Shown piece by piece: positions 1 through 7,669 of a DNA stretch of 41,944 nt. The stretch covers positions 1 through 41,944 of IMG/VR virus record IMGVR_UViG_3300009135_000006; one strand, 5' to 3'. Source of the DNA: a virus. The position numbers and the translations under genes are program-made. Numbering within the stretch: position 1 is the stretch's first letter; the number at the start of each line of letters is the position of its first letter. The notes below the pieces were generated by a model. It ran no database searches, had not been told where the DNA came from, and saw only the letters and a program-made list of their open reading frames with translations.

Positions 1-69
1 ATGATACGGCGACCACCGAGATCTACACACTGCATATCGTCGGCAGCGTCAGATGTGTATAAGAGACAG
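1..69 (+). other. Illumina P5 / Nextera i5 library adapter (contaminant)
   Basis: Bases 1-28 match the Illumina P5 oligo lacking its first A. Bases 29-36 are the i5 index ACTGCATA, which matches the Nextera S506/N506 index. Bases 37-69 are the Nextera read-1 sequence, ending at 51-69 in the 19-bp Tn5 mosaic end. This is library-preparation sequence joined to the contig end and should be trimmed. Translating it produces well-known artefact peptides: MCIRDR on the plus strand and SYTHLTLPTICSV on the minus strand. Any gene start placed here is false. Confidence 0.98.
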
Positions 70-1321
70 GACATGGGACACGGAGATCGACAAGCATCTC
101 GATAACGACTGGGGATGCGAATTTTATATCGTCACGTACCAAGAGCCAGTGAAAGATCTCAAGCTGCGCAAGGAGTGGTACAAAGAAACAACGAAGTGGC
201 AGAAGGATGGCGTCAGCATCATGGTGATCGCTGACGAAGCGCACTACATCAAGAAGCCGGGGACTGCCCAGTCACGATTCACGCGGACCATTGCAAAGCG
301 CGCGCAGTGGAAGCTGGCACTGACAGGCACGCCAGTCGATAAAGGTTTCGAACAGTACTGGGCGATTTTCGACTTCATCGGCCACCACGAGATCTTTGGC
401 ACCTACGATAATTTTAAGGAGGAATACGTTGTCTATGACATCAAGACACGCAAAGACGGACGACAGTACCCTGTTCTCACGGGCTACAAGAACGAAGAAC
501 AACTCCTCGAAATTATCCATGAGTACATCTACCGAATCACATTCAATGAAGCGCGTGTCGCGATGGGTAAGTCGCCCGTTCGCGTCCGCCGGAAGAAAGT
601 GCGTTTCAGTCTCAACCGTAAAGCACGAACGATCTACAATGAATTAGAAACAGACATGGAAACCATCATAGGCGAGTTAACGGTGGGTGCTCCGCTACCG
701 GTCACACTGCCGCAGAAATTGCAGCAGGTTTGTGGTGGTTTCCTTTTACATCAGGAGCGCATTCCGGGACAGCGGAAACGCAGACGGACAGTGATCCCAT
801 GCGGTACGGAAAAGCTCGACAAGCTCATGGGTTTGCTATCAGGCTTTGGACAAGAGCGCGCTGTTATCTGCTGTCGATTCACGCACGAGATCGACGCCAT
901 CGCGGCCAAGTTCGAGGAGTTCGGATGGACCTACAAAATCATCGACGGACGCAACGAGTGGGATGGTGATTTCGATGTTGACTTCGTTATCCTGCAGGTT
1001 AAAAGCGGCTTGGGCTTCGACCTGTCTGCAGCGAATGCGTACGTTTTTTACAGCTGGGATCACAGCTGGCTCACGTTCGATCAGTCCCGCTTCCGCATCA
1101 TGCACATGGAGAACACCAACTGGGTGTACTACTATTTCTTGATGGCGGAAGACACTATAGAGGATGACTTTTATGAAGGCGTTGCGAAGAAAAAAGATTT
1201 CTCGACGCTCGTTCTCGACCGGTACCGTAAAAAAGCGGCACAAAAGCGTCGAGGACCAGCTCGCAGGGGTGCGCGAAGAATTCGCAAAACCCATCTCCTT
1301 GCCGATGCGCCCTATAGGTGA
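70..1321 (+). CDS. DEAH/SNF2-like superfamily 2 helicase, 5'-truncated
   Basis: The gene enters at the contig edge without its N-terminus, so the Walker A motif is missing. Visible motifs are a DEAH Walker B (ADEAHYIKK, about 228-254), motif III LTGTPVDKG (about 316-345), and a C-terminal helicase lobe with VICCRF (about 862-879), a motif V-like KSGLGFDLSAA (about 1000-1035) and a motif VI-like QSRFRI followed by YYYFLMAEDTIED. That order is typical of SNF2-type phage helicases used in replication or recombination. The tail is very basic (KKAAQKRRGPARRGARRIRK), suggesting DNA contact. The apparent ATG at 53 lies in adapter sequence. It heads the plus-strand early operon, 43 bases before a nuclease gene. 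Confidence 0.9.
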
Positions 1322-1364
1322 ATCGGTGAAATAGCGTGCAATATTTTTCGCGGAATACAAAATC

Positions 1365-1829
1365 GTGAACGAATCCAACTTATGGGAGTGGCTGCGAGAT
1401 GTTGCGCTGCCTCTGGGTCAATACTCCAGAATCGAATCTCCAGAGACCGCGCCGGGATTTCCTGACGTTCACTTCCAAGTGACCAAGGGCAAGACCAGTA
1501 CCAGTGGCACGCTGGAACTCAAGGCAACCGACCGTCGCCTGCGCGTGCCCTTTCCGAACGAGGAGAAGGGACTGCACAAGTCACAGCTGCGATGGATTAA
1601 ACAGAACGTCGCAGAGGGAGGAATTGTCTGGATCATTGCAGAAACTCCCGGCATCATCTACATTATCCACGGCAAGGAAGCCGAGAAATTTAATGGTGCA
1701 ACCCACGAGGATCTGGTTGAGCTGGCATGGAACATGATCCACCGAGACAACCCGAAAGGTGCTGCTACCGCATTGGATGGAGCGCTGAGAGTGCCGAGTA
1801 ACTATCGGCTTTACGCAGAGTACTACTGA
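1365..1829 (+). CDS. PD-(D/E)XK (VRR-NUC/resolvase-like) nuclease
   Basis: A 154-aa protein with the signature of the PD-(D/E)XK nuclease fold: an N-terminal Glu (RIES, E24), then GFPD (P33-D34), then a beta strand ending in LELKAT (E51, K53). Phages often carry a small single-domain nuclease of this kind next to a helicase, where it cleaves branched or damaged DNA in replication or recombination. The substrate cannot be deduced here. The start is GTG at 1365 with only a weak ribosome site, and no better start was seen. It follows the helicase in the same operon. Confidence 0.72.
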   Translation: MNESNLWEWLRDVALPLGQYSRIESPETAPGFPDVHFQVTKGKTSTSGTLELKATDRRLRVPFPNEEKGLHKSQLRWIKQNVAEGGIVWIIAETPGIIYIIHGKEAEKFNGATHEDLVELAWNMIHRDNPKGAATALDGALRVPSNYRLYAEYY

Positions 1830-1839
1830 GGAGACACCA

Positions 1840-2049
1840 ATGTTCGAAGACAACAATGAACGCGCAGTCATGGCAACAGAATCGATCCCGCACGCACCAC
1901 CGACGGTGTCGGAGAAGCTGCAGGCAGAGAAGAGAGATCTGGAGCTGCGCCTGCAGGCAGTCAACGGATTGATCGAGGATCTCGACAACAATCCTGAGAC
2001 CAAGCAGATCATCGACAGGCTGTCACAACTTGGGCACAGGATGTACTGA
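1840..2049 (+). CDS. Small coiled-coil protein, unknown function
   Basis: A 69-aa protein with a good ribosome site (GAGGAG, 6-7 bases before ATG 1840). Residues 23-66 form a charged heptad-like helix (SEKLQAEKRDLELRLQAVNG followed by IEDLDNNPETKQIIDRL), probably a short coiled coil that oligomerises or binds a partner. It ends in a TGATG overlap with the next gene, so the two are translationally coupled. No family was recognised. Confidence 0.72.
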   Translation: MFEDNNERAVMATESIPHAPPTVSEKLQAEKRDLELRLQAVNGLIEDLDNNPETKQIIDRLSQLGHRMY

Positions 2050-2465
2050 TGCGCACGTGCACCTACCGAAACAAACACAACGTCGAGTGCTGCACCGAGT
2101 GTGGCCTCGGCATCGACTTCTGTCAGTGCGTCGAACCTGATCACAGAGCGGATGATCGTCTTACAAGTGCAGACGGACTCGTCTTCACGATGATCCGTGA
2201 CGAACTAGTAGCTGCGCGCGAAGCATTCCCCGGCAAGACACACATGCTGTGCGCACTGGTCGAAGAGGTAGGTGAATTGGCACAGGGACTGATGGAACAT
2301 GACCGTCAGCAAGGGACCAGCGTGCAGGAAATACTGCGCGAAGCAGTGCAGGTAGCAGCGATGGCAGTACGCATCGCAGTCGAAGGGGACGACAACTTCC
2401 TGTACGAATTTCCTGCAGTTGAAGACGAGCTGCCACGCGGCCCAGTCGGAGGACAATACCAATGA
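2049..2465 (+). CDS. MazG-like protein with Cys-rich N-terminus
   Basis: 138 aa. Residues 1-30 carry a Cys cluster (C4, C14, C15, C18, C25, C27) likely to bind zinc. Residues 60-115 resemble the all-alpha NTP-pyrophosphatase (MazG/dUTPase-like) helices: ALVEEVGELAQGLME supplies the first metal-binding ExxE set (E72, E73, E76), and EAVQVAAMAVRIAVEGD is the second helix. In canonical MazG the second helix has an E-x-x-D pair; here the Asp position is Gln, so catalysis is uncertain. Enzymes of this type hydrolyse non-canonical or surplus NTPs. It overlaps its neighbours on both sides (TGATG at the start, ATGA at the end). Confidence 0.68.
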   Translation: MRTCTYRNKHNVECCTECGLGIDFCQCVEPDHRADDRLTSADGLVFTMIRDELVAAREAFPGKTHMLCALVEEVGELAQGLMEHDRQQGTSVQEILREAVQVAAMAVRIAVEGDDNFLYEFPAVEDELPRGPVGGQYQ

Positions 2466-2719
2466 GATTTGATCGTGAACGTGTGATCACCATCATCGAC
2501 AAGATGTTGGACAACGCTCGGCGCAAGGGCATCTACCAGACAGATGAATGCACCGACGAACTGGAGAAACTCATCGGTGAGGTGAGAGTCGAAGCAGTGG
2601 GGTACACATGGACCGAAGCCTGCTCGCAGTATGATCGAGGCATGGATCCACGCAACTTCACCATCCCATTGTTGATGGAGAAGGCAGCTGCAGATCTCAA
2701 TCCGGAGCGAGACAAGTGA
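2462..2719 (+). CDS. Hypothetical small protein
   Basis: 85 aa, starting in an ATGA overlap with the MazG-like gene. Mostly helical and mildly acidic, with two Cys residues and no recognised motif. Overlapping its neighbours on both sides supports it as a real gene of the early operon. The last codon and stop (AAGTGA) overlap the GTG start of the following small membrane protein. Confidence 0.68.
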   Translation: MRFDRERVITIIDKMLDNARRKGIYQTDECTDELEKLIGEVRVEAVGYTWTEACSQYDRGMDPRNFTIPLLMEKAAADLNPERDK

Positions 2720-2880
2720 CTTGGAGTTGGCTCTCATTTTTCGGGGGCATGATGCTCGGTGCATGCATGGGATTTTTAATCAACGGTTTATTTGGCGCGA
2801 ACGAGGAGAGAAAAGATGGCAGAGACCAACGGGAACGACGACCAGTTGGAGAACCCCCCAGAGACTACAGCGATTGGTGA
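2716..2880 (+). CDS. Small membrane protein with GTG start (54 aa)
   Basis: This short frame starts at GTG 2716, overlapping the upstream stop as GTGA. It encodes an N-terminal hydrophobic segment (residues 2-26, with WSWLSFFGG and MLGACMGFLINGLFG) followed by a highly charged tail (NEERKDGRDQRERRP) ending at TGA 2878. The layout fits a single-pass inner-membrane peptide with a cytoplasmic basic tail. It overlaps the next gene by 65 bases in another frame. The stop/start overlap and the clean hydrophobic-then-charged pattern argue that it is real. Function unknown; a host-interaction or superinfection-exclusion role would be speculation. Confidence 0.6.
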   Translation: MTWSWLSFFGGMMLGACMGFLINGLFGANEERKDGRDQRERRPVGEPPRDYSDW

Positions 2881-3082
2881 GGACGACGGTTCCGAAGACG
2901 CACCAGAGCTGGGCATCTCCGTCGGTGTAGAGAGCGGTAACGTAGTTATCCTGTACTCTCAACGACTTACAACGGTGGGCATGCCGCCTGAAGCAGCGGA
3001 AAGGATGGCGAACGCCCTGTTGGAACATGCTGCGACAGCCCGTGAGCAGCGTAAGGAAATGGAATCTGAGATCATCACCTAG
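2816..3082 (+). CDS. Hypothetical acidic protein
   Basis: 88 aa from ATG 2816, chosen over an ATG eight codons upstream because GAGGAGAG lies 5-8 bases before it. Residues 1-32 are acidic and probably disordered. Residues 33-55 look like two beta strands (GISVGVESGNVVILYSQRL), and the C-terminus is a helix (PPEAAERMANALLEHAATA). This resembles small phage proteins of unknown function. It is the last gene before the promoter at 3087-3114. Confidence 0.72.
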   Translation: MAETNGNDDQLENPPETTAIGEDDGSEDAPELGISVGVESGNVVILYSQRLTTVGMPPEAAERMANALLEHAATAREQRKEMESEIIT

Positions 3083-3086
3083 TTCC

Positions 3087-3114
3087 TTTACACGTAAGCG
3101 GATGTGTGTATACT
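3087..3114 (+). promoter_or_regulatory. Sigma70-like promoter
   Basis: The -35 element TTTACA (3087-3092, 5 of 6 to consensus), a 16-base spacer and the -10 element TATACT (3109-3114, 5 of 6) lie in the 62-base gap before the 61-aa zinc-ribbon gene. The likely transcript begins near 3121. The same TATACT -10 sequence is used in the promoter at the right end of the window, which supports use of the host polymerase. Confidence 0.7.
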
Positions 3115-3144
3115 GGGGATAACTTTTAACCAGAGGTAGGACTC

Positions 3145-3330
3145 ATGGCAGCAAGACCCGCAGCCCATAGCGACAGCGTCGGTGCACAGATGGCAATGAT
3201 GCGCAAGCGCGGCTGGAAGAAGTGTAAGAACCCGGAGTGCGGTAAGCGCTTTGAAGGTCTTACCATCACAAACTACTGCTCGGACGAGTGTCGTTTCCGG
3301 GCAGCTTACCTGCGACGCAAAGGAAAATAA
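3145..3330 (+). CDS. Zinc-ribbon/zinc-finger small protein
   Basis: 61 aa with a CxxxxC (KCKNPECGKRF) and a CxxxC (NYCSDECRF) pair spaced about 18 residues apart, a classic four-Cys zinc site. It sits on a basic protein with an Arg/Lys-rich end, consistent with nucleic-acid binding. The ribosome site AGAGGTAGG precedes ATG 3145. It is the first gene downstream of the 3087-3114 promoter, so it may be an early regulator; that role is inference. Confidence 0.78.
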   Translation: MAARPAAHSDSVGAQMAMMRKRGWKKCKNPECGKRFEGLTITNYCSDECRFRAAYLRRKGK

Positions 3331-3333
3331 AAC

Positions 3334-3579
3334 ATGGCGTTTCTTAAACAACACCGAAAGGCAGAGCTGCAGCTCGAAGGTCGGAAACTCATCGGCAAGT
3401 TTGCCGTGAGCCTGACCAACTCGGGTGACAGAGAGGTGATCACTGAGTTCATCAACGAGATGCGCAAGCAGCTCCGTGAATTCGATCCCAACAAGGGCAA
3501 GAAAAAGAAGAAGGTCGGCGCACGGAAACGCGCTACCAAGAAGAAGGCCAAGCGGAAGGTCATCAAGAGACGAAGATGA
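3334..3579 (+). CDS. Highly basic protein with Lys/Arg tail
   Basis: 81 aa. Residues 1-55 form a helical domain (AELQLEGRKLIGKFAVSLTN, then EVITEFINEMRKQLREF). Residues 55-81 are almost pure Lys/Arg (GKKKKKVGARKRATKKKAKR and onward), like a histone tail. Such a protein would bind DNA or RNA non-specifically and might compact phage DNA or shield it; this is inferred from charge alone. It follows the zinc-ribbon gene by 3 bases and ends in an ATGA overlap with the HAD gene. Confidence 0.72.
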   Translation: MAFLKQHRKAELQLEGRKLIGKFAVSLTNSGDREVITEFINEMRKQLREFDPNKGKKKKKVGARKRATKKKAKRKVIKRRR

Positions 3580-4040
3580 TCATGGTCGATCTGGAGGGGA
3601 CGTTAAGCGATCACAGCGTTCGCTTAGCAACCCTTCTGGAGAACCAAGAGAAGTACAAGAAGCGTGACCGAACTGCGTGGAAGACCTACTACGCAGGACT
3701 CATTGACGATCCACCACGCACGCACATCATGGAACTGGTGCGCGAGTACATCTCCGACGACATTCGTCCGCTCGTTTACAGCACTCGCTTCGTTAACAAG
3801 TACAAGCACGAAGAGGAGTGGCTGAAGCTGCACGGACTGTGGAACCAAGTCGATCTCCTGCAGCGTGAACCTCACATGACCAAGATCAAGGGACCTGACC
3901 TCGTCGTTCAGTGGGTACGGGAGTACGATCCCTTGCTCATCATCGACGACCGGGACGAGGTTCGGGAACTTGTACGTGCCCTACCGGGATCAACGGTAGC
4001 GTATGATCACAAAGCCTTCCTCAATCTGGAGGAACTATGA
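3576..4040 (+). CDS. HAD-superfamily phosphatase (polynucleotide 3'-phosphatase-like)
   Basis: 154 aa with the HAD motif order: motif I DLEGTL (residues 5-10), motif II-like LVYSTR (about 66-71), and motif IV LIIDDRDEV (about 120-128). This layout resembles the small HAD phosphatases of phages, including the phosphatase half of T4 polynucleotide kinase; no kinase domain is present. The usual acid/base Asp of DxDxT is Glu here (DLEGT), which could change activity. It overlaps both neighbours by 4 bases. A second ATG two codons in is an equally possible start. Confidence 0.75.
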   Translation: MIMVDLEGTLSDHSVRLATLLENQEKYKKRDRTAWKTYYAGLIDDPPRTHIMELVREYISDDIRPLVYSTRFVNKYKHEEEWLKLHGLWNQVDLLQREPHMTKIKGPDLVVQWVREYDPLLIIDDRDEVRELVRALPGSTVAYDHKAFLNLEEL

Positions 4041-4300
4041 ACATCCATTGCACAGACGGCTGGCTCTTCCATCAGTGGAAGGACAACAAGTGTGAGCGGT
4101 GCGGGATCCCTAGCGGTAGAAACCTGACCGACGTGACATGGGGGGACGACCCGTCCCTCTTTGGAGTGCCCGTGCCAGACCCCCCTGTTGGTCGCTCTGT
4201 CCGACGCGGTTCGGTGCGCCCCCTGCTCCGGCTGGTCCGGGTACACCGCGACGAGGACGATTCATCATCCGAGACTGCTGCAGGTAACCTCGTAAGTTAG
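4037..4300 (+). CDS. Small Cys/His protein, last gene of the left arm
   Basis: 87 aa, ATG 4037 with an ideal ribosome site (GGAGG, 4 bases upstream) and an ATGA overlap with the HAD gene. The first 30 residues carry C5, H3, H12 and a CxxC pair (KCERCGIP), consistent with a small zinc site. The rest, after about residue 45, is Arg/Val-rich and less protein-like. From base 4110 it runs antisense to the 3' end of the opposite-strand gene for 191 bases. Either the two genes truly overlap tail to tail or a frame error lengthens one of them. Confidence 0.6.
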   Translation: MNIHCTDGWLFHQWKDNKCERCGIPSGRNLTDVTWGDDPSLFGVPVPDPPVGRSVRRGSVRPLLRLVRVHRDEDDSSSETAAGNLVS

Positions 4301-6935
4301 GCGGGATCGGAGGTCCACCTCTCGGACCTCCCCTTCCATCGGAAGGAGGTACACCGGGTCCACCTCTCGGATCTACACCGGGTGTTGGACGCACGACGTT
4401 CCGACGCATCATCGGTGTGTTCATCGGAGTCTGCGGTGGTCGTCGTAGGTTTCCGGGCTGTCCTACAGGTTGCATCCCCCATCGTCGGAGCTTGCTCTGC
4501 AGACCGCGAGGCAGTCCACCACCGGGCATCTGACCGGGCATGAGACGTCCACCCGGTGGCATCGCTCTGGGAGGAGGTGCGCCTCTCCATGGCATGCCAC
4601 GTGGCGGCAAGTTCCTCACCGTCGGAGGCACCATGCGTGGCGCAGGTCTGCCCGGTCCAAGAGCCTGTTGCATATCACCGACTTGACCTTGGATGTTGCG
4701 CAAGTGTGCGGGCAATGAACTCTGCCCTGTCGTTGCACCACCACCGTAAGGTTGCGGAGGCATCGCACGAGGATCGAGGCGCGGAGGTACGCCACCCATG
4801 CGAGGCTTCATGGTGCCCGGAACCTGTCGAGGCACACCACCCATTGGAGGCCGACGGAAGAGATGGTTTGCTTGCGCAAGTCCACCGGCTTGATAGTTCT
4901 GGACGTAACCACCATACGCCTGCTCCATCTCTTCCAGCTCGCGCTCGGTGCGTGTCTCCGACGCTTCCTTCTTGCCCAACAGAGATGCAAGCCAACCGAT
5001 CTCTTCTTCTTCCTCTTCAGGAGGAGGTGGTGGAGGCGGATCTTTATGGAAGCGACTCTCCCAGTATCTGTAACTGGCAGTCCCTACCTTGTGAGGGTTC
5101 GGACCCTTACTCAGGTCTTCATGATGACCGGGACGGACTGCGCCCCCTTCTTCGTAACGTCTCACGGTTCCTCCTCCTGCGTACCCACCGGGGGGCACAG
5201 CTAATGATGCTCTAATGCGTTCTTGATGCTGACGGATGGCTTCAGAGAACTCAGTGTCTCTACCTTCCCTGCGTGGTGGTGGCACGTACGGACCCGGTAG
5301 TGTCGTTCCATCTCCACCGTCACCTCCGCCGGGTGGAATAATTCTGGGTGGATCCTCGGGCACACACCGTTGGGCTGGACCAGTACGTCGGAAGCCAGAC
5401 GGGCAGGTCTCGTCCGGGACAGGACCACCACCGGGACCACCACCTCCGCCTCCGCCACGTCCACCACCACCTCCACCTCGGCGACCACGCGGACCACGTC
5501 CACCTCCACGGGGACCTTGGACTTGAGCAGTAGTCGGAGTAGCTCCGTCCTCTGGCTGTAAAATTGTTTGTTGTGGCGTGTAAAGGAGTCCCGTCGCATC
5601 ATCCTTGTAGTAGGTGCCGTCTTCGATGCCTCGCATAATTTTGAGGACATTCCCCAGACCACCTCCCAGAGAACGCCAGAGTTGCTTAAACGATTGGCCT
5701 TCTACTTCACCACCCTCCTGAAAGCTCTGCTCACTACCAGTCAGTCCCGGTGCAAAGCCACGTTGAATGAGGTCACTCATCGGCGCGAGTCCACCTTCGA
5801 ACATACCGGGAGGGGGATTCCCCAACAGCTGCTCTTGATCTTCGATTGACAGCGCATCGAATGCAGCCCTGCTTGCGGCTTCATCATTCATGAAAATTGA
5901 CTCCCCTTCGTTGTTAACGCCAATGCGATTCAACTCTTCCGGTGTCGGCGCTTGGGATTCTTGTGCCTGTTGTTGCAACGCTTTGGTCCACTTATTGCGT
6001 AGCAAGTTAACCTCATGCTGCAGACCAGAGTAATCTCGGATCGAATAACCGCTACCGAAGTCAGCCTGACCGACCTTCTGCATTCTTTGCATTGCACGAA
6101 TCAGCAGGGGCTTAATGAATTGTACCTGCTCGGCACCACTCATCTCTGCCAACCTCGCATCGAGGTTCGTTTCTTTATCTATCGGCGTGCTCTTATCCCA
6201 CGCGTAGTCAATAGCTTCACCTTCTTCGGCACGCCGACGCTGCTGCATGTCGTTAAACATTTGTTCCAGTGCAGGTCCAACCTCCTCGGCTGACCGAGGA
6301 CTGTACTCTCCGGGTGCGGTCTGATAATCCACCTCGCCACCTTCTTGCATACCTGTTGAAATATATGACGCAGGATCTCGACGTATGATCTCTCGTCGGA
6401 AATAATCAACAGGTCCTGCTCCACCTGCAGAGGGAGGACGGTACCCACCAACAGTTTCTGGTGGATAAAACGTGGTGTCCTTGTTGAGACTGGTAGCGTA
6501 CTTCTTACCCTTCTTTCCTTTCGCACCTTGGACACCCTTGCGAGTGGCAGCAGGTGTATCTGCGTACCAACCAGCGCGCACCAATGCACGACGCTTGTCT
6601 GGATTCTTAACATTTGTGAGGATCTCATCACCGTAAGCACCACGCTCTTGTTTGCGCTGTGCTTTCTTGCGACGCTTGCGTTCCCCCTTCCCAACTTTGT
6701 GTTCCTGCGTACCTCCCGGTGCCATCAGGTCGTAGAGGGGGAGGCCTTTGTTCCGGCGCGAGCCCCAGTTACCTACCCACGAACTGCCACCGAACGCCAT
6801 GTTAAGTGCGCCCTCTTTGTCAGCATCATGAAACTCACGAGCAACACCCTGCGAAATACCTGCGCGTCTCGCGAAGTCAGGATTGTTAGCAGCTGCTGCC
6901 ATGAATCTGCGTTGTTTGTCTGACGTACTGGGCAT
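4110..6935 (-). CDS. Large disordered virion-associated protein with double-glycine motifs
   Basis: 941 aa from ATG 6935, which overlaps the upstream stop (TAATG) and has GGAGA upstream. Residues 2-40 (SDKQRRFMAAAA...SQGVAREFHDADK) resemble a short domain found on many phage structural and MuF-type proteins. Residues 75-145 are Lys/Arg-rich, 470-510 are nearly pure Gly/Arg, 632-645 are poly-Pro then poly-Glu, and 690-930 are Pro/Gly/Arg-rich. Several FQEGGEV/MFEGGLA/YEEGGAV/YQAGGLA motifs are spread through it. It is the last gene of the virion operon, after the ejection-type proteins. It is probably an internal or ejected, largely unstructured protein that may bind DNA; no enzyme domain was seen. 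Confidence 0.75.
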   Translation of the reverse strand: MPSTSDKQRRFMAAAANNPDFARRAGISQGVAREFHDADKEGALNMAFGGSSWVGNWGSRRNKGLPLYDLMAPGGTQEHKVGKGERKRRKKAQRKQERGAYGDEILTNVKNPDKRRALVRAGWYADTPAATRKGVQGAKGKKGKKYATSLNKDTTFYPPETVGGYRPPSAGGAGPVDYFRREIIRRDPASYISTGMQEGGEVDYQTAPGEYSPRSAEEVGPALEQMFNDMQQRRRAEEGEAIDYAWDKSTPIDKETNLDARLAEMSGAEQVQFIKPLLIRAMQRMQKVGQADFGSGYSIRDYSGLQHEVNLLRNKWTKALQQQAQESQAPTPEELNRIGVNNEGESIFMNDEAASRAAFDALSIEDQEQLLGNPPPGMFEGGLAPMSDLIQRGFAPGLTGSEQSFQEGGEVEGQSFKQLWRSLGGGLGNVLKIMRGIEDGTYYKDDATGLLYTPQQTILQPEDGATPTTAQVQGPRGGGRGPRGRRGGGGGGRGGGGGGGPGGGPVPDETCPSGFRRTGPAQRCVPEDPPRIIPPGGGDGGDGTTLPGPYVPPPRREGRDTEFSEAIRQHQERIRASLAVPPGGYAGGGTVRRYEEGGAVRPGHHEDLSKGPNPHKVGTASYRYWESRFHKDPPPPPPPEEEEEEIGWLASLLGKKEASETRTERELEEMEQAYGGYVQNYQAGGLAQANHLFRRPPMGGVPRQVPGTMKPRMGGVPPRLDPRAMPPQPYGGGATTGQSSLPAHLRNIQGQVGDMQQALGPGRPAPRMVPPTVRNLPPRGMPWRGAPPPRAMPPGGRLMPGQMPGGGLPRGLQSKLRRWGMQPVGQPGNLRRPPQTPMNTPMMRRNVVRPTPGVDPRGGPGVPPSDGRGGPRGGPPIPPNLRGYLQQSRMMNRPRRGVPGPAGAGGAPNRVGQSDQQGGLARALQRGTGRPPMSRRSGFYR
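4309..4331. terminator. Inverted repeat at the convergent gene junction
   Basis: A perfect 8-bp inverted repeat (GGAGGTCC / GGACCTCC, 7-base loop) sits 8 bases after the stop of the last plus-strand gene, the position expected for a terminator. No T-run follows on either strand, and the arms also encode Gly/Pro codons of the minus-strand gene. It could be a factor-assisted or bidirectional terminator, or just a by-product of repetitive codons. Confidence 0.3.
5411..5530 (-). repeat. Low-complexity Gly/Arg tract
   Basis: About 120 bases of CCACC/CCTCC-type sequence encode residues near 469-509 of the 945-codon frame, almost entirely Gly with spaced Arg (RGGGRGPRGRR, then two runs of six and seven Gly). 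On the minus strand it is G-rich, with many short GG runs. It resembles RGG-type RNA/DNA-binding tracts. Slippage here is a risk for both replication and assembly. Confidence 0.7.
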
Positions 6936-7669
6936 TACCGTCTCCACATTTGGGCGAGCCCACCTTCAGCAAAACCGGGTACGTTACCGACACGTAGTGT
7001 ACCGGGACGGGTTATCAACGGCATTGTATCTTCCAATTCCAGAGGATTTAATTCTTCATCTAGTGCTGGTGCACCTGCTGCTATGCCACCTGCGATAGCG
7101 CCACCAGTTCCTCCGAGACCTCCTGCAAACGTGGATGCTGCCGGTATCAATGATGAGCCAGCTATTGCTCCCGTTGTTGTTCCAGCTCCTGCCCCACCAG
7201 CAGCACCACCGACTGCACCTGCACCGGGAGCGAGTGCACCGAGTGCTCCACCTGCGTAGATGGATGCAATCGTTGCAGCTACCTGATGCGCAGTTGCTGC
7301 GTTCTTCGCAGCGCGTGGGTCACCACCCTGTGCAATGTAGTCTGCGTATCGTTGCGAAGTTGGACCACCCATCTGGTTCACAAGCGGATCGAGATTCTGA
7401 CCAGTGAGTACGTTACCGATCTTCGTACCGAGTGGGTCAACCATGGGCACCGGAGAAAGTAATCGCGCTGGATTTTCTCTGAGCTGTCGCCACATATCTT
7501 TGAAGTGCCACTTCTCAAAGTCGTAACCGAGAGCTTCCTTGACCTTGCCAGTCAGTTTCTCTTCATGACCGAACGGATCCTCAGGATCAAACCCGATAGC
7601 CTTCTTGATTGCTTTCTTCGGCTTCTTCGTGATGCCAAGGGGATCAGTAACTTTACTGAGCAGTCCCAT
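6935..7669 (-). CDS. Predicted internal virion/ejection protein with glycine-zipper membrane segment
   Basis: 244 aa, TAATG-coupled to the small terminase gene. Residues 1-75 are basic/helical (KKPKKAIKKAIGF). Residues 130-200 are a long Gly/Ala hydrophobic stretch (ASIYAGGALGALAPGAGAVG, then GGLGGTGGAIAGGIAAG), typical of proteins that insert in the host membrane during DNA ejection. The extreme C-terminus is GFAEGGLAQMWRR, carrying the same double-glycine motif as its neighbours. No homologous family could be named, and the ejection role is inferred from composition and position. Confidence 0.7.
   Translation of the reverse strand: MGLLSKVTDPLGITKKPKKAIKKAIGFDPEDPFGHEEKLTGKVKEALGYDFEKWHFKDMWRQLRENPARLLSPVPMVDPLGTKIGNVLTGQNLDPLVNQMGGPTSQRYADYIAQGGDPRAAKNAATAHQVAATIASIYAGGALGALAPGAGAVGGAAGGAGAGTTTGAIAGSSLIPAASTFAGGLGGTGGAIAGGIAAGAPALDEELNPLELEDTMPLITRPGTLRVGNVPGFAEGGLAQMWRR

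Noticed and set aside
53-69. ATG at 53 as the helicase start, and a minus-strand protein ending at about 23.
   Set aside because: Both lie in Nextera adapter sequence; the peptides are known adapter artefacts.
4556-5215. 219-codon plus-strand frame opposite the disordered protein.
   Set aside because: Arises from the biased Pro/Gly/Arg codons of the minus-strand gene; no initiation signal.
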